Of a stretch of 64,000 nt of DNA, positions 34,320-43,415 are shown in pieces. The DNA comes from Maribacter_C sp947494565 (GTDB lineage: Bacteria > Bacteroidota > Bacteroidia > Flavobacteriales > Flavobacteriaceae). The stretch spans positions 248,001 to 312,000 of the forward strand of contig NZ_JBLFEP010000004.1 of the NCBI RefSeq assembly GCF_047345415.1, given 5' to 3'. The translations under genes and the position numbers were made by a program. The notes below the pieces were generated by a model. It did no database searches. It had not been told where the DNA came from and was given only the letters and a program-made list of their open reading frames with translations. Within the stretch, counting starts at the first letter, position 1; each line of letters starts with the position of its first letter.

Positions 34320-34817
34320 ATGTTACGAAATATTACCATCGCCCTTTGCTTCTTAGTACTCGCCTGCAAGGGCAACTCGCAAGAAAATGAATCGGCAAAA
34401 GTCATTCAAAAAAAGTCCGAAAAGGAATTTCCAATTACCAAGACCGAGGCAGAATGGAAAAATCAACTGACCGACATGCAGTTCTATGTCCTTCGAAAGG
34501 AAGCTACCGAAAACCCATTCACGAGCGAACTTTTAGACAATAAAGAGGAAGGTATATATGTCTGTGCCGCCTGCGACACGGAACTATTTAGAAGCGAGAC
34601 CAAATTCGACTCCGGTACGGGATGGCCCAGTTTTTATAAGGAAATAGAAGGAAATGTTGGCTATGACGTCGATTATAAAATAGGATACAAACGCACCGAA
34701 GAGCATTGCGCTACCTGTGGTGGGCATTTAGGACATGTTTTTGAAGACGGCCCTGCCCCAACGGGCGAACGGCACTGTATCAATGGCGCTGCCTTGAAAT
34801 TCATCCCCTCAAAATAG
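34320..34817 (+). CDS. msrB: Peptide-methionine (R)-S-oxide reductase MsrB, lipoprotein form
   Basis: 165 aa. The N-terminus is a lipoprotein-type signal with Cys16 (FLVLAC), so this MsrB should be periplasmic or membrane-anchored. Zinc-binding cysteines are C82/C85 (VCAACD) and C130/C133 (CATCGGH), and the catalytic Cys is C153 in RHCINGAAL. It reduces R-methionine sulfoxide in envelope proteins. Confidence 0.94.
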   Translation: MLRNITIALCFLVLACKGNSQENESAKVIQKKSEKEFPITKTEAEWKNQLTDMQFYVLRKEATENPFTSELLDNKEEGIYVCAACDTELFRSETKFDSGTGWPSFYKEIEGNVGYDVDYKIGYKRTEEHCATCGGHLGHVFEDGPAPTGERHCINGAALKFIPSK

Positions 34818-34872
34818 AGGTTGTGATCCCTTAGTGTTTGATTTCTTTGAAAAGAAAGACAAACTTCAAATT

Positions 34873-34899
34873 CCGGGGCCGATAGGTTCCGGTTTTTTT
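34873..34899 (+). terminator. Terminator of msrB
   Basis: CCGGGGCC pairs with GGTTCCGG (two G-U pairs, 4-nt loop), followed by seven T residues; about 55 nt after the msrB stop. Confidence 0.7.
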
Positions 34900-34954
34900 G
34901 TTCTTGAACTGGTACAAAATACAAGTAAGCCTATTATTTTTTATCTTGAAGTAC

Positions 34955-35482
34955 ATGAGCTACGAGAAAAATTTTATAGATAGTGCCCTATTCGAATTTA
35001 AACGCTACAAAACACTAGGTGACCGAACCTTTGCCCAGCTTGATAATCAGGACATCCATTGGACCTATAGCGATACCGATAACAGCATTGCGATTATCGT
35101 AAAGCATTTAGTGGGAAATATGCGTAGCAGATGGACTAATTTTTTGGAGGAAGATGGCGAGAAGATCTGGCGCAATCGGGAAGATGAATTCGAAAACGGC
35201 TACGGGTCAAAAAAAGAAATGCTCGAAGCGTGGGCCAAGGGCTGGAACTGCCTATTCGATGCTTTAGCGACCCTTAACGGTACCAATTTTAATACACCCA
35301 TACGCATTCGGAATGAGCAACATACGGTCATAGAAGCCGTGCATCGCCAACTCGCCCACTATTCAAATCATGTGGGACAAATCGTTTTTATCGGAAAAAT
35401 GATAAAAGGGGCCGGATGGAATTCCCTCTCCATCCCCAAGGGGGGCTCTGCAACCTTTAACAAAGAAAAATTCGGTTTGTAA
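34955..35482 (+). CDS. DUF1572 (DinB/YfiT-like) family protein
   Basis: 175 aa from the ATG at 34955; the frame continues to 34898 but covers the msrB terminator, so the later start is chosen. The fold is a DinB four-helix bundle: metal-binding His candidates are in IIVKHLVGN (about residue 50), VHRQLAHYSNHVGQ (two or three His). Members are often thiol-dependent metalloenzymes. The function here is unknown. Confidence 0.8.
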   Translation: MSYEKNFIDSALFEFKRYKTLGDRTFAQLDNQDIHWTYSDTDNSIAIIVKHLVGNMRSRWTNFLEEDGEKIWRNREDEFENGYGSKKEMLEAWAKGWNCLFDALATLNGTNFNTPIRIRNEQHTVIEAVHRQLAHYSNHVGQIVFIGKMIKGAGWNSLSIPKGGSATFNKEKFGL

Positions 35483-35519
35483 ATCAATTTCGGATTATCG
35501 CTCTTTTGCGATTCGGCAC

Positions 35520-35551
35520 TTGCTTTTTGGAGTTTGAATTCCGTACTTTTG
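35520..35551 (+). promoter_or_regulatory. lpd promoter
   Basis: TTG (35520-35522), 21-nt spacer and TACTTTTG (35544-35551), a good match to the Bacteroidota promoter pattern, 33 nt before the ATG. Confidence 0.6.
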
Positions 35552-35584
35552 CACTTCGTAAAATGAACTTCAAAAACTAAGGAT

Positions 35585-36976
35585 ATGAGCAATTTCGATG
35601 TTATTGTTTTGGGTAGTGGTCCAGGCGGCTACGTAACCGCTATCAGGGCGTCACAATTGGGTTTGAAAACAGCCATTGTAGAAAAGGAAAGCCTTGGCGG
35701 TGTTTGCCTGAACTGGGGTTGTATACCGACCAAAGCACTATTGAAATCAGCACAGGTATTCGAATACCTTCAACATGCAGGTGACTACGGCCTAAAGGCC
35801 GAAGGAGTGGATAAGGATTTCGATGCCGTGGTGAAACGTAGTAGAGGTGTCGCAGATGGCATGAGTAAGGGCGTTCAATTCTTGATGAAAAAAAATAAAA
35901 TCGAAGTGATCAAGGGTTTCGGAACTTTAAAACCGGGCAAGAAAATCTCCGTGAAAAGTGAAGATGGCAGCGAAACCGAACATAGTGCCTCGCACATTGT
36001 CATTGCTACAGGTGCTCGTAGCCGTGAGCTTCCAAGTCTACCTCAAGATGGGAAAAAAATCATTGGATATCGCGAAGCGATGACCTTGGAAAAACAGCCA
36101 AAAAAGCTTGTTGTAGTGGGTAGTGGGGCAATAGGTATCGAGTTCGCCTATTTCTACAATGCCATGGGAACGGAGGTTACCGTTGTTGAATATTTGGACC
36201 GTATCGTTCCCGTAGAAGACGAGGATGTGTCGAAACAGTTGGAACGAAGTTTCAAGAAAACCGGAATCAAGATAATGACATCAGCCGAGGTCACTGGAGT
36301 AGATACCTCAGGTGAAGGAGTAAAAGCTACGGTAAAAACCTCAAAAGGAGAGGAAATCTTAGAAGCTGATGTGGTGCTCTCCGCCGTTGGCATCAAAACC
36401 AATATTGAGCATATCGGTCTTGAAGATGTAGGTATAGCTACGGACAGGGACAAAATATTGGTCAACGATTTCTATCAGACGAATATCCCTGGATACTACG
36501 CAATAGGAGACGTGACACCCGGACAGGCCTTGGCCCATGTTGCTTCCGCAGAAGGAATTCTTTGTGTCGAAAAAATCGCGGGAATGCATGTGGAAGCGTT
36601 GGATTACGGTAATATACCTGGTTGTACGTACTGTTCTCCTGAAGTGGCTTCCGTGGGGCTAACCGAGAAACAGGCCAAAGAAAAAGGATTGGACATTAAA
36701 GTGGGGAAATTTCCTTTTTCGGCAAGTGGTAAAGCAAAAGCATCTGGAGCCTCAGACGGTTTTGTGAAAGTAATATTCGACGCGAAATATGGCGAATGGT
36801 TAGGCTGTCACATGATCGGAGCTGGTGTGACCGATATGATCGCCGAGGCGGTGGTCGCGCGTAAACTAGAGACTACTGGTCACGAAGTTTTGAAAGCTGT
36901 TCACCCTCACCCGACCATGAGCGAAGCAGTTATGGAAGCAGTAGCGGACGCTTATGACGAGGTTATCCATTTATAA
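35585..36976 (+). CDS. lpd: Dihydrolipoyl dehydrogenase (E3)
   Basis: 463 aa flavoprotein. The FAD-binding GSGPGGY is at residues 10-16, and the redox disulphide is C41/C46 in GGVCLNWGCIP. The NAD motif is VVGSGAIGIEFA, and the catalytic His-Glu pair is in HPHPTMSEAVMEA near the C-terminus. It reoxidises lipoamide in pyruvate, 2-oxoglutarate or branched-chain dehydrogenase complexes. No E1/E2 genes are adjacent. Confidence 0.97.
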   Translation: MSNFDVIVLGSGPGGYVTAIRASQLGLKTAIVEKESLGGVCLNWGCIPTKALLKSAQVFEYLQHAGDYGLKAEGVDKDFDAVVKRSRGVADGMSKGVQFLMKKNKIEVIKGFGTLKPGKKISVKSEDGSETEHSASHIVIATGARSRELPSLPQDGKKIIGYREAMTLEKQPKKLVVVGSGAIGIEFAYFYNAMGTEVTVVEYLDRIVPVEDEDVSKQLERSFKKTGIKIMTSAEVTGVDTSGEGVKATVKTSKGEEILEADVVLSAVGIKTNIEHIGLEDVGIATDRDKILVNDFYQTNIPGYYAIGDVTPGQALAHVASAEGILCVEKIAGMHVEALDYGNIPGCTYCSPEVASVGLTEKQAKEKGLDIKVGKFPFSASGKAKASGASDGFVKVIFDAKYGEWLGCHMIGAGVTDMIAEAVVARKLETTGHEVLKAVHPHPTMSEAVMEAVADAYDEVIHL

Positions 36977-37063
36977 TACAGCGAACTCGAAATCATAGTC
37001 GGTATATCCTTTGGGATTGCTCCAAGGTTGAGGTATCGATAAAACTAGAAAAATATAGTCGAA

Positions 37064-37618
37064 ATGAAATGGGAAAATAGAACTGTTCATAGAGATGTCG
37101 CCTATTTTTATATCGGTTTGATTATCGCATTCTCTTTTTCAGGAATCATATTGAACCATCGGCAAGATTGGTACCCAATGGATTACACCTATGAGACCAA
37201 AGAAGTGCAATTGGAGCTTCCGTCGGATAAAAACGCCATTGATTCGGAGAAGTTCATCAAAGAAATTTCGTCATCTTGGAATCTGGATGTCGAATATGAT
37301 AGTCACCGAATTCGAGATAACGAACTCCGCGTCTATTATGATGATAATATTGTGCTTGATGCTGACCTGACTACCGGCAAAGGCATTGTAGAGTACAAGC
37401 GTAAAACTCCTATTTTGGGGCAAACGATGTTCTTGCATAAAACGACCAATAAGTTCTGGATCTGGTATTCAGATGTTTTCGGTATCGGTATGCTTGTCAT
37501 CGCCTTTACCGGAATGTTCATTATCACCAAGGGAAAGAACACCTTTAAAAGAAGGGGGTGGAAATTGGCACTTATAGGGTTGATTTTCCCCGTTATTATC
37601 TTAATTCTCTTTAGTTAA
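37064..37618 (+). CDS. PepSY-associated membrane protein
   Basis: 184 aa with three predicted membrane helices (about 12-28, 139-157 and 167-183). The N-terminus HRDVAYFYIGLIIAFSFSGIILN and C-terminal FLHKTTNKFWIWYSDVFGIGMLVIAFTGM follow the PepSY_TM pattern found in iron-reduction and siderophore-linked membrane proteins. The periplasmic middle is acidic. It precedes the DUF3817 gene by 4 nt, so they form an operon. Confidence 0.75.
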   Translation: MKWENRTVHRDVAYFYIGLIIAFSFSGIILNHRQDWYPMDYTYETKEVQLELPSDKNAIDSEKFIKEISSSWNLDVEYDSHRIRDNELRVYYDDNIVLDADLTTGKGIVEYKRKTPILGQTMFLHKTTNKFWIWYSDVFGIGMLVIAFTGMFIITKGKNTFKRRGWKLALIGLIFPVIILILFS

Positions 37619-37622
37619 AGCT

Positions 37623-37913
37623 ATGCTCAACCTGTTCCGCATTACCTCCATTTTAGAAGGCATATCCTATCTCTCCTTGTTTGCGGTGACCATGCCTCTG
37701 AAGTACATGGCCGGCTTACCCATGCCCAATAAATATGTTGGTTATGCGCATGGCGTTCTTTTTATTGCATACATCCTACTCGCTTTGCTTTTTTGTTTCC
37801 AAAAAAAATGGCCGTTCAAACGAGTGGTCATTTTATTGACCGCATCCCTTCTCCCCTTTGCTACCTTCTATGTGGACTCAAAGTATTTGAAACCCTTGAA
37901 AGCATCGGAGTGA
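37623..37913 (+). CDS. DUF3817 family membrane protein
   Basis: 96 aa with three membrane helices. The motif FRITSILEGISYLSLFAVTMPLK followed by GYAHGVLFIAYI is the DUF3817 signature. Function unknown. It is cotranscribed with the PepSY-type gene. Confidence 0.85.
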   Translation: MLNLFRITSILEGISYLSLFAVTMPLKYMAGLPMPNKYVGYAHGVLFIAYILLALLFCFQKKWPFKRVVILLTASLLPFATFYVDSKYLKPLKASE

Positions 37914-37950
37914 GTTCTAGAGTTGAAGGGTAATCGCTTACTTAAAGAAC

Positions 37951-39141
37951 CTATTGGGCGTTTTCTACAAACTTATAAATCGAACCATCAAAAGCGCATA
38001 CGTATAATTCGTGGTTTGCATCCGTGCCGAAAGAGGCGACGGCAAGGCCTGATTCAACAAGCAAGGTATTTGCACTTCCGTCTTCTTCCAAGGCCCATAT
38101 TCTGCCACTGACGAAATCACCGTAGATATATTTTCCCTGTAGGGTGGGAAGTGCCGCCCCTCGATATACATATCCACCGGTAATCGAACGGTCTCCATTT
38201 GTATGATCGTACTCAAAAATCGGAGGAATCAATCCTGTAGCATCACAATCCCCTGAAAAACACTCGGTGCCTTCAAAAAATTTCCAACCATAATTTCCAC
38301 CATTCGTAATAATATCGATCTCCTCTATAGCACCTTGACCCACATCACCCGTCCATAATTTATCGGTCTGGCTATCAAAACTCATCCGCCACGGATTTCG
38401 AAGACCGTAAGCATAAATCTCATTTCGTGAGCCTTGGTCATCCACAAAGGGATTATCTTGCGGAATTGCATAATTGGCTTCACCTTCCCGGTTATCAACA
38501 TCAATGCGAAGTATACTACCCAAAAGTGACCTTGTTGTTTGACCATGATTCAGTGGGTCGCCCCCACTTCCCCCGTCGCCAAGAGCAATATAGAGAAAGC
38601 CATCCGGTCCAAAAGCGATTTGTCCTCCATTGTGATTTGTAAAAGGTTGTGGTATCTCTAACAAAACCAGTTCGCTATCGCGCTCGGCAGTACTACCATT
38701 GGATGCTGAAACCGAGAAGCGAGATACAACCGACTGCCCCGTGTTGGGCGTATAATACACATAAAAGAAGCCATTTGAGCTGTAATCAGGATGAAACGCC
38801 AAGCCTAAAAGCCCTTGCTCACTGGTTGTAGAAATGTCATTTCCCAAGTCTAGAAAAAGTGTAGCTTCGCTAGTATCCGTAGCATTGGAAAAGACCTGGA
38901 TTCTTCCTGGCTTCTCGACTACGAAAATACGGTCCGTACCATCATTTGGCGATTGTAGGTCAAGTGGCTGTTCGAAAGAGAGCTCTGGGAAGGCCGTTGA
39001 CAAGGAAATCTCGACCTTGGCTATGACGGGTTCTTCCGTTTCCTCCTCTTCGACACCATCCACAGCAACCTGTGCATCTTCAGTATTACAAGAAAAGAAT
39101 GGGAAAAAAACAAGCAGCAGCAGCCCTATAATCGGTTTCAT
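37951..39141 (-). CDS. PQQ-dependent sugar dehydrogenase-like lipoprotein
   Basis: 396 aa. The signal peptide has a lipobox at Cys18 (FFPFFSC). The six-bladed propeller of the glucose/sorbosone dehydrogenase family is seen: GLLGLAFHPDYSSNGFFYVYY, NHNGGQIAFGPDGFLYIALGDGG, YGLRNPWRMSFD and GNYGWKFFEG. Such proteins oxidise aldose sugars in the periplasm with PQQ; no PQQ biosynthesis genes are in the window. Confidence 0.88.
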   Translation of the reverse strand: MKPIIGLLLLVFFPFFSCNTEDAQVAVDGVEEEETEEPVIAKVEISLSTAFPELSFEQPLDLQSPNDGTDRIFVVEKPGRIQVFSNATDTSEATLFLDLGNDISTTSEQGLLGLAFHPDYSSNGFFYVYYTPNTGQSVVSRFSVSASNGSTAERDSELVLLEIPQPFTNHNGGQIAFGPDGFLYIALGDGGSGGDPLNHGQTTRSLLGSILRIDVDNREGEANYAIPQDNPFVDDQGSRNEIYAYGLRNPWRMSFDSQTDKLWTGDVGQGAIEEIDIITNGGNYGWKFFEGTECFSGDCDATGLIPPIFEYDHTNGDRSITGGYVYRGAALPTLQGKYIYGDFVSGRIWALEEDGSANTLLVESGLAVASFGTDANHELYVCAFDGSIYKFVENAQ

Positions 39142-39190
39142 AGCAGGGGGTTTTTATGAATATATACGCACCGTAAACCAGATTCGGACT

Positions 39191-39613
39191 TTACTTCGAA
39201 TCGATAAAAGCTTGTATGGCCAGGTCATAGCTTTGTAAACCGAAACCAAGTATGACACCTTTGGCCCCAGAGGATATATAGGAAACATGCCTGAACTCTT
39301 CCCTTTTATGGGTATTGGAGATATGCACTTCGACTACAGGTGTCTCAACGGCCTTTACCGCATCACCTATACCGACAGAAGTATGGGTATAACTAGCGGC
39401 GTTAAGCACAATACCATCATATGAAAAACCAACTTCCTGAATTCGACTGATAAGCTCTCCCTCGATATTGGATTGAAAATACTCCAGTTGAACATTCTTG
39501 AACTTGATTTGAAGTTCGGCAAAATAATCCTCAAAAGTCTTGTTGCCGTAGACTTCAGGTTCCCGTTTTCCAAGAAGATTGAGATTCGGGCCGTTTATGA
39601 TAATTAACTTCAT
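39191..39613 (-). CDS. aroQ: 3-dehydroquinate dehydratase, type II
   Basis: 140 aa, the usual size. GPNLNLLGKREPEVYG at residues 8-23 contains the catalytic Tyr, the active-site loop with Arg is GKR, and VEVHISNTHKREEFRH carries the catalytic His. It is part of the shikimate pathway. It lies upstream of the sugar dehydrogenase gene on the same strand. Confidence 0.95.
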   Translation of the reverse strand: MKLIIINGPNLNLLGKREPEVYGNKTFEDYFAELQIKFKNVQLEYFQSNIEGELISRIQEVGFSYDGIVLNAASYTHTSVGIGDAVKAVETPVVEVHISNTHKREEFRHVSYISSGAKGVILGFGLQSYDLAIQAFIDSK

Positions 39614-39688
39614 AGGTTAAAATTAGGCTATTTCACCTTAAAAGAAAACGTTGGTCTTGGTAACTACTATCATTTTCTCAATATCAAT

Positions 39689-40279
39689 CTAAAAGAAATA
39701 GGCCGCTCCTACCTGAAATACACCATTGGTAAGATTGATATCATCCAGAATCTTAGTGAAACCGGGACTAAATCGCAACTGAAAATAAAGATTCTCGTTC
39801 AGTCGATAGCCCCCACCGATATTGATCCCGAGGTTGATTTTGTTCGTTTCAGAGCCCGTAACTGGGTCGTCCCAGCTGTCGGCAATCAAAAAGCCGATTT
39901 GTGGTCCAAGCTCAACGGCGATCTCCTCTGTAATATGGTACTTGCCCATTAGCGGGATGTTCAGGTAGTACAGGTTCAAATTGTCCAAACCAACATCAGC
40001 CCCTTGTAATGAAAAAACCAGTTCCGGTTGCAAATAAAAACCATCAAAAAAAGCAGGTATCTCAGCAATACCCCCGGCATAAACACTAGGTCGTGCAGAA
40101 ATACCGGTGAATCCGGAGCCGAAAAAAGTAGATGCTCCGAAACCTGCCTTGACCCCAATATTGAATTCAGTGTCGGCACTACTGCCGCCTCCGACGTTAC
40201 TGGTGCCCTGAATAACTTGTGCGTTACTGGTGCTCAGACCGATAAACGCGCATACGATAAATACTACTGTTTTTTTCAT
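39689..40279 (-). CDS. Outer-membrane beta-barrel protein (OMP_b-brl type)
   Basis: 196 aa with a Sec signal peptide (about 1-20). The body is made of amphipathic strands (FYLQPELVFSLQG, YYLNIPLMGKYHI, LGINIGGGYRL), ending with GAAYFF, an aromatic C-terminus typical of outer-membrane barrels of eight strands. It is one of three related genes in 2 kb, see 40327 and 41151. The ligand or role is unknown. Confidence 0.8.
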   Translation of the reverse strand: MKKTVVFIVCAFIGLSTSNAQVIQGTSNVGGGSSADTEFNIGVKAGFGASTFFGSGFTGISARPSVYAGGIAEIPAFFDGFYLQPELVFSLQGADVGLDNLNLYYLNIPLMGKYHITEEIAVELGPQIGFLIADSWDDPVTGSETNKINLGINIGGGYRLNENLYFQLRFSPGFTKILDDINLTNGVFQVGAAYFF

Positions 40280-40326
40280 AGCAAAAATGATTTAAGGTTA
40301 ATAAGAAAAGATATGAGGCGTATCTC

Positions 40327-40923
40327 TTAGAAAAAATAAGCAATTCCAATATTAAAGGTCGATGCCCTGACTTTTAACGAGTTGTTCAACGGACCGTTAT
40401 AGCGATTGGTCATTTCAATAGCAAAACGGGCTTGGGCAGAGAGGTTGTCCGTAATATCGTAACCCGCTCCGAAACCAAGATCGACTCCGGTTTTACTGAT
40501 GACGTCATCAAGGTTGCCATTCGACCCTACAACATCTTCAATATCACGTATGGCACTTTTGATTTCCCCAACATTCGTAGAAATATTGAATTGAGGCCCT
40601 ACCTGAATATTCAGTCCATCTAAAATGTAATACTTGGCCATAATGGGTAAAAATATAAAGCCCAAATCCCCAGCGCTGCCGTAGGTTAACTCTGCCTGCG
40701 CATGAAATTTTTCGGTAATACCGACATCACCGATGGCGCCTACATAAAATCCTACCTTGTTAATGGCATTGAGATCGAGCAGATCAAAACCTATTACGGA
40801 TAAATTAACGCTTGTATTCGAGTTGATCAGTCCACCGGTCACTCCGATCTTAATATCGTCTTGGGCGAAAAGGGTAGCGGACATACATATGGCACATAAG
40901 GCCATGTAGAGGGATTTTTTCAT
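40327..40923 (-). CDS. Outer-membrane beta-barrel protein (OMP_b-brl type), paralogue
   Basis: 198 aa from the ATG at 40923, followed by a signal peptide (LYMALCAICMSATLFA). Strand pattern FIFLPIMAKYYILDGLNIQVGPQFNI is very similar to the neighbouring protein's NIPLMGKYHITEEIAVELGPQIGF, so the two are tandem paralogues. The C-terminus is GIAYFF. It lies 47 nt upstream of the 39689 gene. Confidence 0.8.
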   Translation of the reverse strand: MKKSLYMALCAICMSATLFAQDDIKIGVTGGLINSNTSVNLSVIGFDLLDLNAINKVGFYVGAIGDVGITEKFHAQAELTYGSAGDLGFIFLPIMAKYYILDGLNIQVGPQFNISTNVGEIKSAIRDIEDVVGSNGNLDDVISKTGVDLGFGAGYDITDNLSAQARFAIEMTNRYNGPLNNSLKVRASTFNIGIAYFF

Positions 40924-41066
40924 AATAGTTGTGTTTCGTTGTTTATAGATCATAAATATAAAAAAATTGGCCATCAAAATGCCAAACCTCACGGCATTTC
41001 AACGAAAATGGGACCTCCCCTTGCTTTGTCTTGCTTTTTGAAGAAGTACATCGACTCCTTTAAAGT

Positions 41067-41085
41067 CCGCTGAACATTTCAGCGG
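41067..41085. other. Isolated hairpin in the 40924-41150 gap
   Basis: A perfect 8-bp stem (CCGCTGAA with TTCAGCGG, 3-nt loop). On the plus strand it is followed by TCTTTT. It may be a back-up terminator or the end of an unseen small transcript. The rest of the 227-nt gap shows no gene. Confidence 0.45.
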
Positions 41086-41098
41086 TCTTTTGAAAAAC

Positions 41099-41126
41099 AA
41101 AAAAGGCGTGAATTTCTTCACGCCTT
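41099..41126 (-). terminator. Terminator of the 41151 gene
   Basis: A 10-bp perfect stem (AAGGCGTGAA with TTCACGCCTT, 4-nt loop) followed by a T-rich run on the minus strand, 24 nt after the stop codon. Confidence 0.82.
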
Positions 41127-41150
41127 GCCATATTTTTTGTTTTACTATGC

Positions 41151-41657
41151 CTAGAACAAGATTAAAAAGCCGGCTAAAACCGAAGAGAAGGTGGCGTCAC
41201 CATTCACGGCAAAATAGGAAATATGAAATTCCTTGGTGCCGCCGTTCATATCAATACCTAGGGAGGGTCTATAGTAAAATCCGCCTTCGTTTCCACTATT
41301 CACGCCAAGGGCATACCCCACATCGGCTCCGAATTTAAATCCGGAAGTTGGATAGATGCGCACAGAACCCGCCAAAGGAACATATTGCACATTATCAAAC
41401 TTGGCCTGTATACTTCCTGCTTCTTGTGTTTCTCCAAATGCATTGGAGAATCCGGTAGCAATACCTAAATCGATTTCCCTTGACACCCCCCAATGATGGT
41501 AAAGGTCTACGCCCAAGGTAAAACTATATGCTTCCGAGAAATCACCGACAACGAGACCTCCGTTGATTCCTGCTCTGAAATTCGTACGGTCCACCCGCTG
41601 CGCCTGCAGCGACAAAGAAGTTGTGACCAGTAATACTAACACTATAAAAATTCTCAT
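41151..41657 (-). CDS. Small outer-membrane beta-barrel protein
   Basis: 168 aa with a signal peptide (FIVLVLLVTTSLSLQA). Strands such as FRAGINGGLVVGDF, YSFTLGVDLYHHWGV and GFKFGADVGYALGV, and an aromatic end (AGFLILF), fit an outer-membrane barrel. It differs from the two downstream paralogues in sequence. Function unknown. Confidence 0.65.
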   Translation of the reverse strand: MRIFIVLVLLVTTSLSLQAQRVDRTNFRAGINGGLVVGDFSEAYSFTLGVDLYHHWGVSREIDLGIATGFSNAFGETQEAGSIQAKFDNVQYVPLAGSVRIYPTSGFKFGADVGYALGVNSGNEGGFYYRPSLGIDMNGGTKEFHISYFAVNGDATFSSVLAGFLILF

Positions 41658-41686
41658 GATAAGGGTTGGTTTGTTGGTTTCATTTA

Positions 41687-41694
41687 CAAACTTA
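41687..41694 (-). promoter_or_regulatory. Putative -7 box of the 41151-41657 gene
   Basis: TAAGTTTG on the minus strand matches TAnnTTTG, 29 nt before the ATG. Confidence 0.4.
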
Positions 41695-41849
41695 GCATCT
41701 ACAGCGGTATTTGATAATTATTAGTTGTCACTGCATCAAAATACGTTGTAAACTGCTGTCTTTTTGAGGTCGCGACCTTTTCTTTTTTTGTTTTTTTGAC
41801 ATCCTATCATGGCGATCGGATTTGCTTCCAGAAAAGGTATCTTTGGTAT

Positions 41850-42752
41850 ATGAACTGGAAACAGGCTCAAGAAGACTATAGGAGCTATCTTAAAATTGAA
41901 CGGGGACTTGCACAGAATTCCATCGTGAACTACCTATTGGATATCGAGAAATTAGTCCTCTTTCTGAATGGAAATACGATTTCGGATAGCCCCATTCAAA
42001 TCCAAAAAGATACCCTTCAGCAATTCATCTACGATATCGCAAAAGAGGTCAATCCCAGATCTCAGGCCCGTATCATATCAGGACTTAAAAGTTTTTTCAA
42101 TTATCTGGTTTTCGAAGACTACAGACCTGACAATCCTATGGACCTTATCGAATCGCCAAAAATAGGTCGGAAACTGCCCGACACCTTATCGCTAGACGAG
42201 ATTGACGAGCTCACGCGCGCCATTGACCTGTCAAAGCCCGAAGGCGAACGAAATAGGGCTATCATAGAAACCCTATATGGTTGCGGTCTTCGTGTATCCG
42301 AGTTGATCCACCTCCGTATATCGGACCTCTATTTTGAAGAAGACTTCATTAAGGTCACAGGTAAAGGAGATAAGCAGCGCTTTGTACCGATAAGCGATAT
42401 CACCAAGAAATACATCGATATCTACCGCAAACAGATCCGGATTCATCAAAAGGTACAGAAAGGCTCGGAAGATATCCTTTTCTTAAACCGTAGGGGCAAA
42501 CAACTCACCCGGGCCATGATCTTTACTATTGTTAAACAACTTGCGGAAAAAACAGGCCTCCGAAAAACCATCAGTCCACATACGTTTAGACATTCATTTG
42601 CCACGCACTTGTTGGAAAATGGGGCAGATTTACGCGCTATTCAACAAATGTTAGGTCATGAAAGTATTACGACAACCGAGGTGTATATGCATGTTGATCG
42701 AACTTACCTGGCCGATGTGATCCATCAATTTCATCCAAGATCATCGGATTGA
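41850..42752 (+). CDS. xerD: Site-specific tyrosine recombinase XerD
   Basis: 300 aa from the ATG at 41850; the frame extends back to 41796 but the chosen start gives the typical XerD length. A SAM-like N-terminal domain (QDYRSYLKIERGL-type start) is followed by the catalytic residues Arg in GCGLRVSELI, Lys in VTGKGDKQR, HXXR in HTFRHSFATHL, and His/Tyr in LGHESITTTEVYMH. It resolves chromosome dimers at dif with XerC. There are no signs of an integrated element around it. Confidence 0.92.
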   Translation: MNWKQAQEDYRSYLKIERGLAQNSIVNYLLDIEKLVLFLNGNTISDSPIQIQKDTLQQFIYDIAKEVNPRSQARIISGLKSFFNYLVFEDYRPDNPMDLIESPKIGRKLPDTLSLDEIDELTRAIDLSKPEGERNRAIIETLYGCGLRVSELIHLRISDLYFEEDFIKVTGKGDKQRFVPISDITKKYIDIYRKQIRIHQKVQKGSEDILFLNRRGKQLTRAMIFTIVKQLAEKTGLRKTISPHTFRHSFATHLLENGADLRAIQQMLGHESITTTEVYMHVDRTYLADVIHQFHPRSSD

Positions 42753-42756
42753 GAAT

Positions 42757-43263
42757 TCAAAAACGATACTTTCCCTTCACTTTCAGAAGACTTGGAATGC
42801 CATTGCTACCAGAAGAATTAGCATTGAAGTTCAAATCGTGAACCGCTTCAAGTTGCATAGCCTCATTCAGTTCATAGCCCACTCCGTTCAACACTCTCAT
42901 AGGCATGGATAGAACGGGAGACTCTCCCAAGACCTTTTTCTGTTCTATTTGGAGTCCTACTCCAGAAAAAAGGTACATTTTTTCAGATGGGTACCATTTG
43001 AGCCTAAGGGAAATGTCGAAAATATCAGCAGTTCTATAGGTATCATAAAACCCCTGTAATTCCGCCTGTAATTTAGGACTCAACCGATACATTACGGAAA
43101 AGTAGGAATGTTGTTCTTGAGTACCAAAATCGGCATAGGAAAAACCGTCATAAGACCACCTTGATATCCCAAAAGAACTTTCGGAAGGCAGCTCATCAAC
43201 AGACTGTGACATCAGCAAAGACATCGTAAAAAAGGTAAAAAAAGTAAAACGTAAATTTCTCAT
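42757..43263 (-). CDS. Small secreted, probably outer-membrane, hypothetical protein
   Basis: 168 aa with an N-terminal signal (FTFFTFFTMSLLMSQS). Repeated amphipathic strands (YFSVMYRLSPKLQAELQGFYD, ISLRLKWYPSEKMYLFSGVGL) and a final VKGKYRF suggest an eight-stranded barrel. No family name is certain. It converges on xerD with a 4-nt gap. Confidence 0.6.
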   Translation of the reverse strand: MRNLRFTFFTFFTMSLLMSQSVDELPSESSFGISRWSYDGFSYADFGTQEQHSYFSVMYRLSPKLQAELQGFYDTYRTADIFDISLRLKWYPSEKMYLFSGVGLQIEQKKVLGESPVLSMPMRVLNGVGYELNEAMQLEAVHDLNFNANSSGSNGIPSLLKVKGKYRF

Positions 43264-43372
43264 AAACCCTCACTTTCTTCCTAAACTTAACGCAAATAAT
43301 AACATGATCAACTTCACACAATGAACCTTACCACTTTTTTAACAAAAATAAGGTCAAACCCAGTTGGTATTT

Positions 43373-43399
43373 CCTTCTTAAGATCTACATCTTAAAGGT
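43373..43399. promoter_or_regulatory. Inverted repeat 1 upstream of the GH13 gene
   Basis: TTAAGAT and ATCTTAA with a 4-nt spacer, extended by CCTT/AGG. It lies about 110 nt before the GH13 ATG and is not at the end of any gene, so it may be an operator. Confidence 0.35.
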
Positions 43400-43415
43400 G
43401 TTTTTTAGGAATTCC

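Noticed and set aside
40924..41098. Possible small RNA gene ending at the hairpin 41067-41085
   Set aside because: No TAnnTTTG box or conserved element was found upstream on the plus strand, so only the hairpin is reported.
41850..42752. Tyrosine recombinase as mark of an integrated element
   Set aside because: Sequence and length fit core XerD; no tRNA, attachment repeats or cargo genes surround it.
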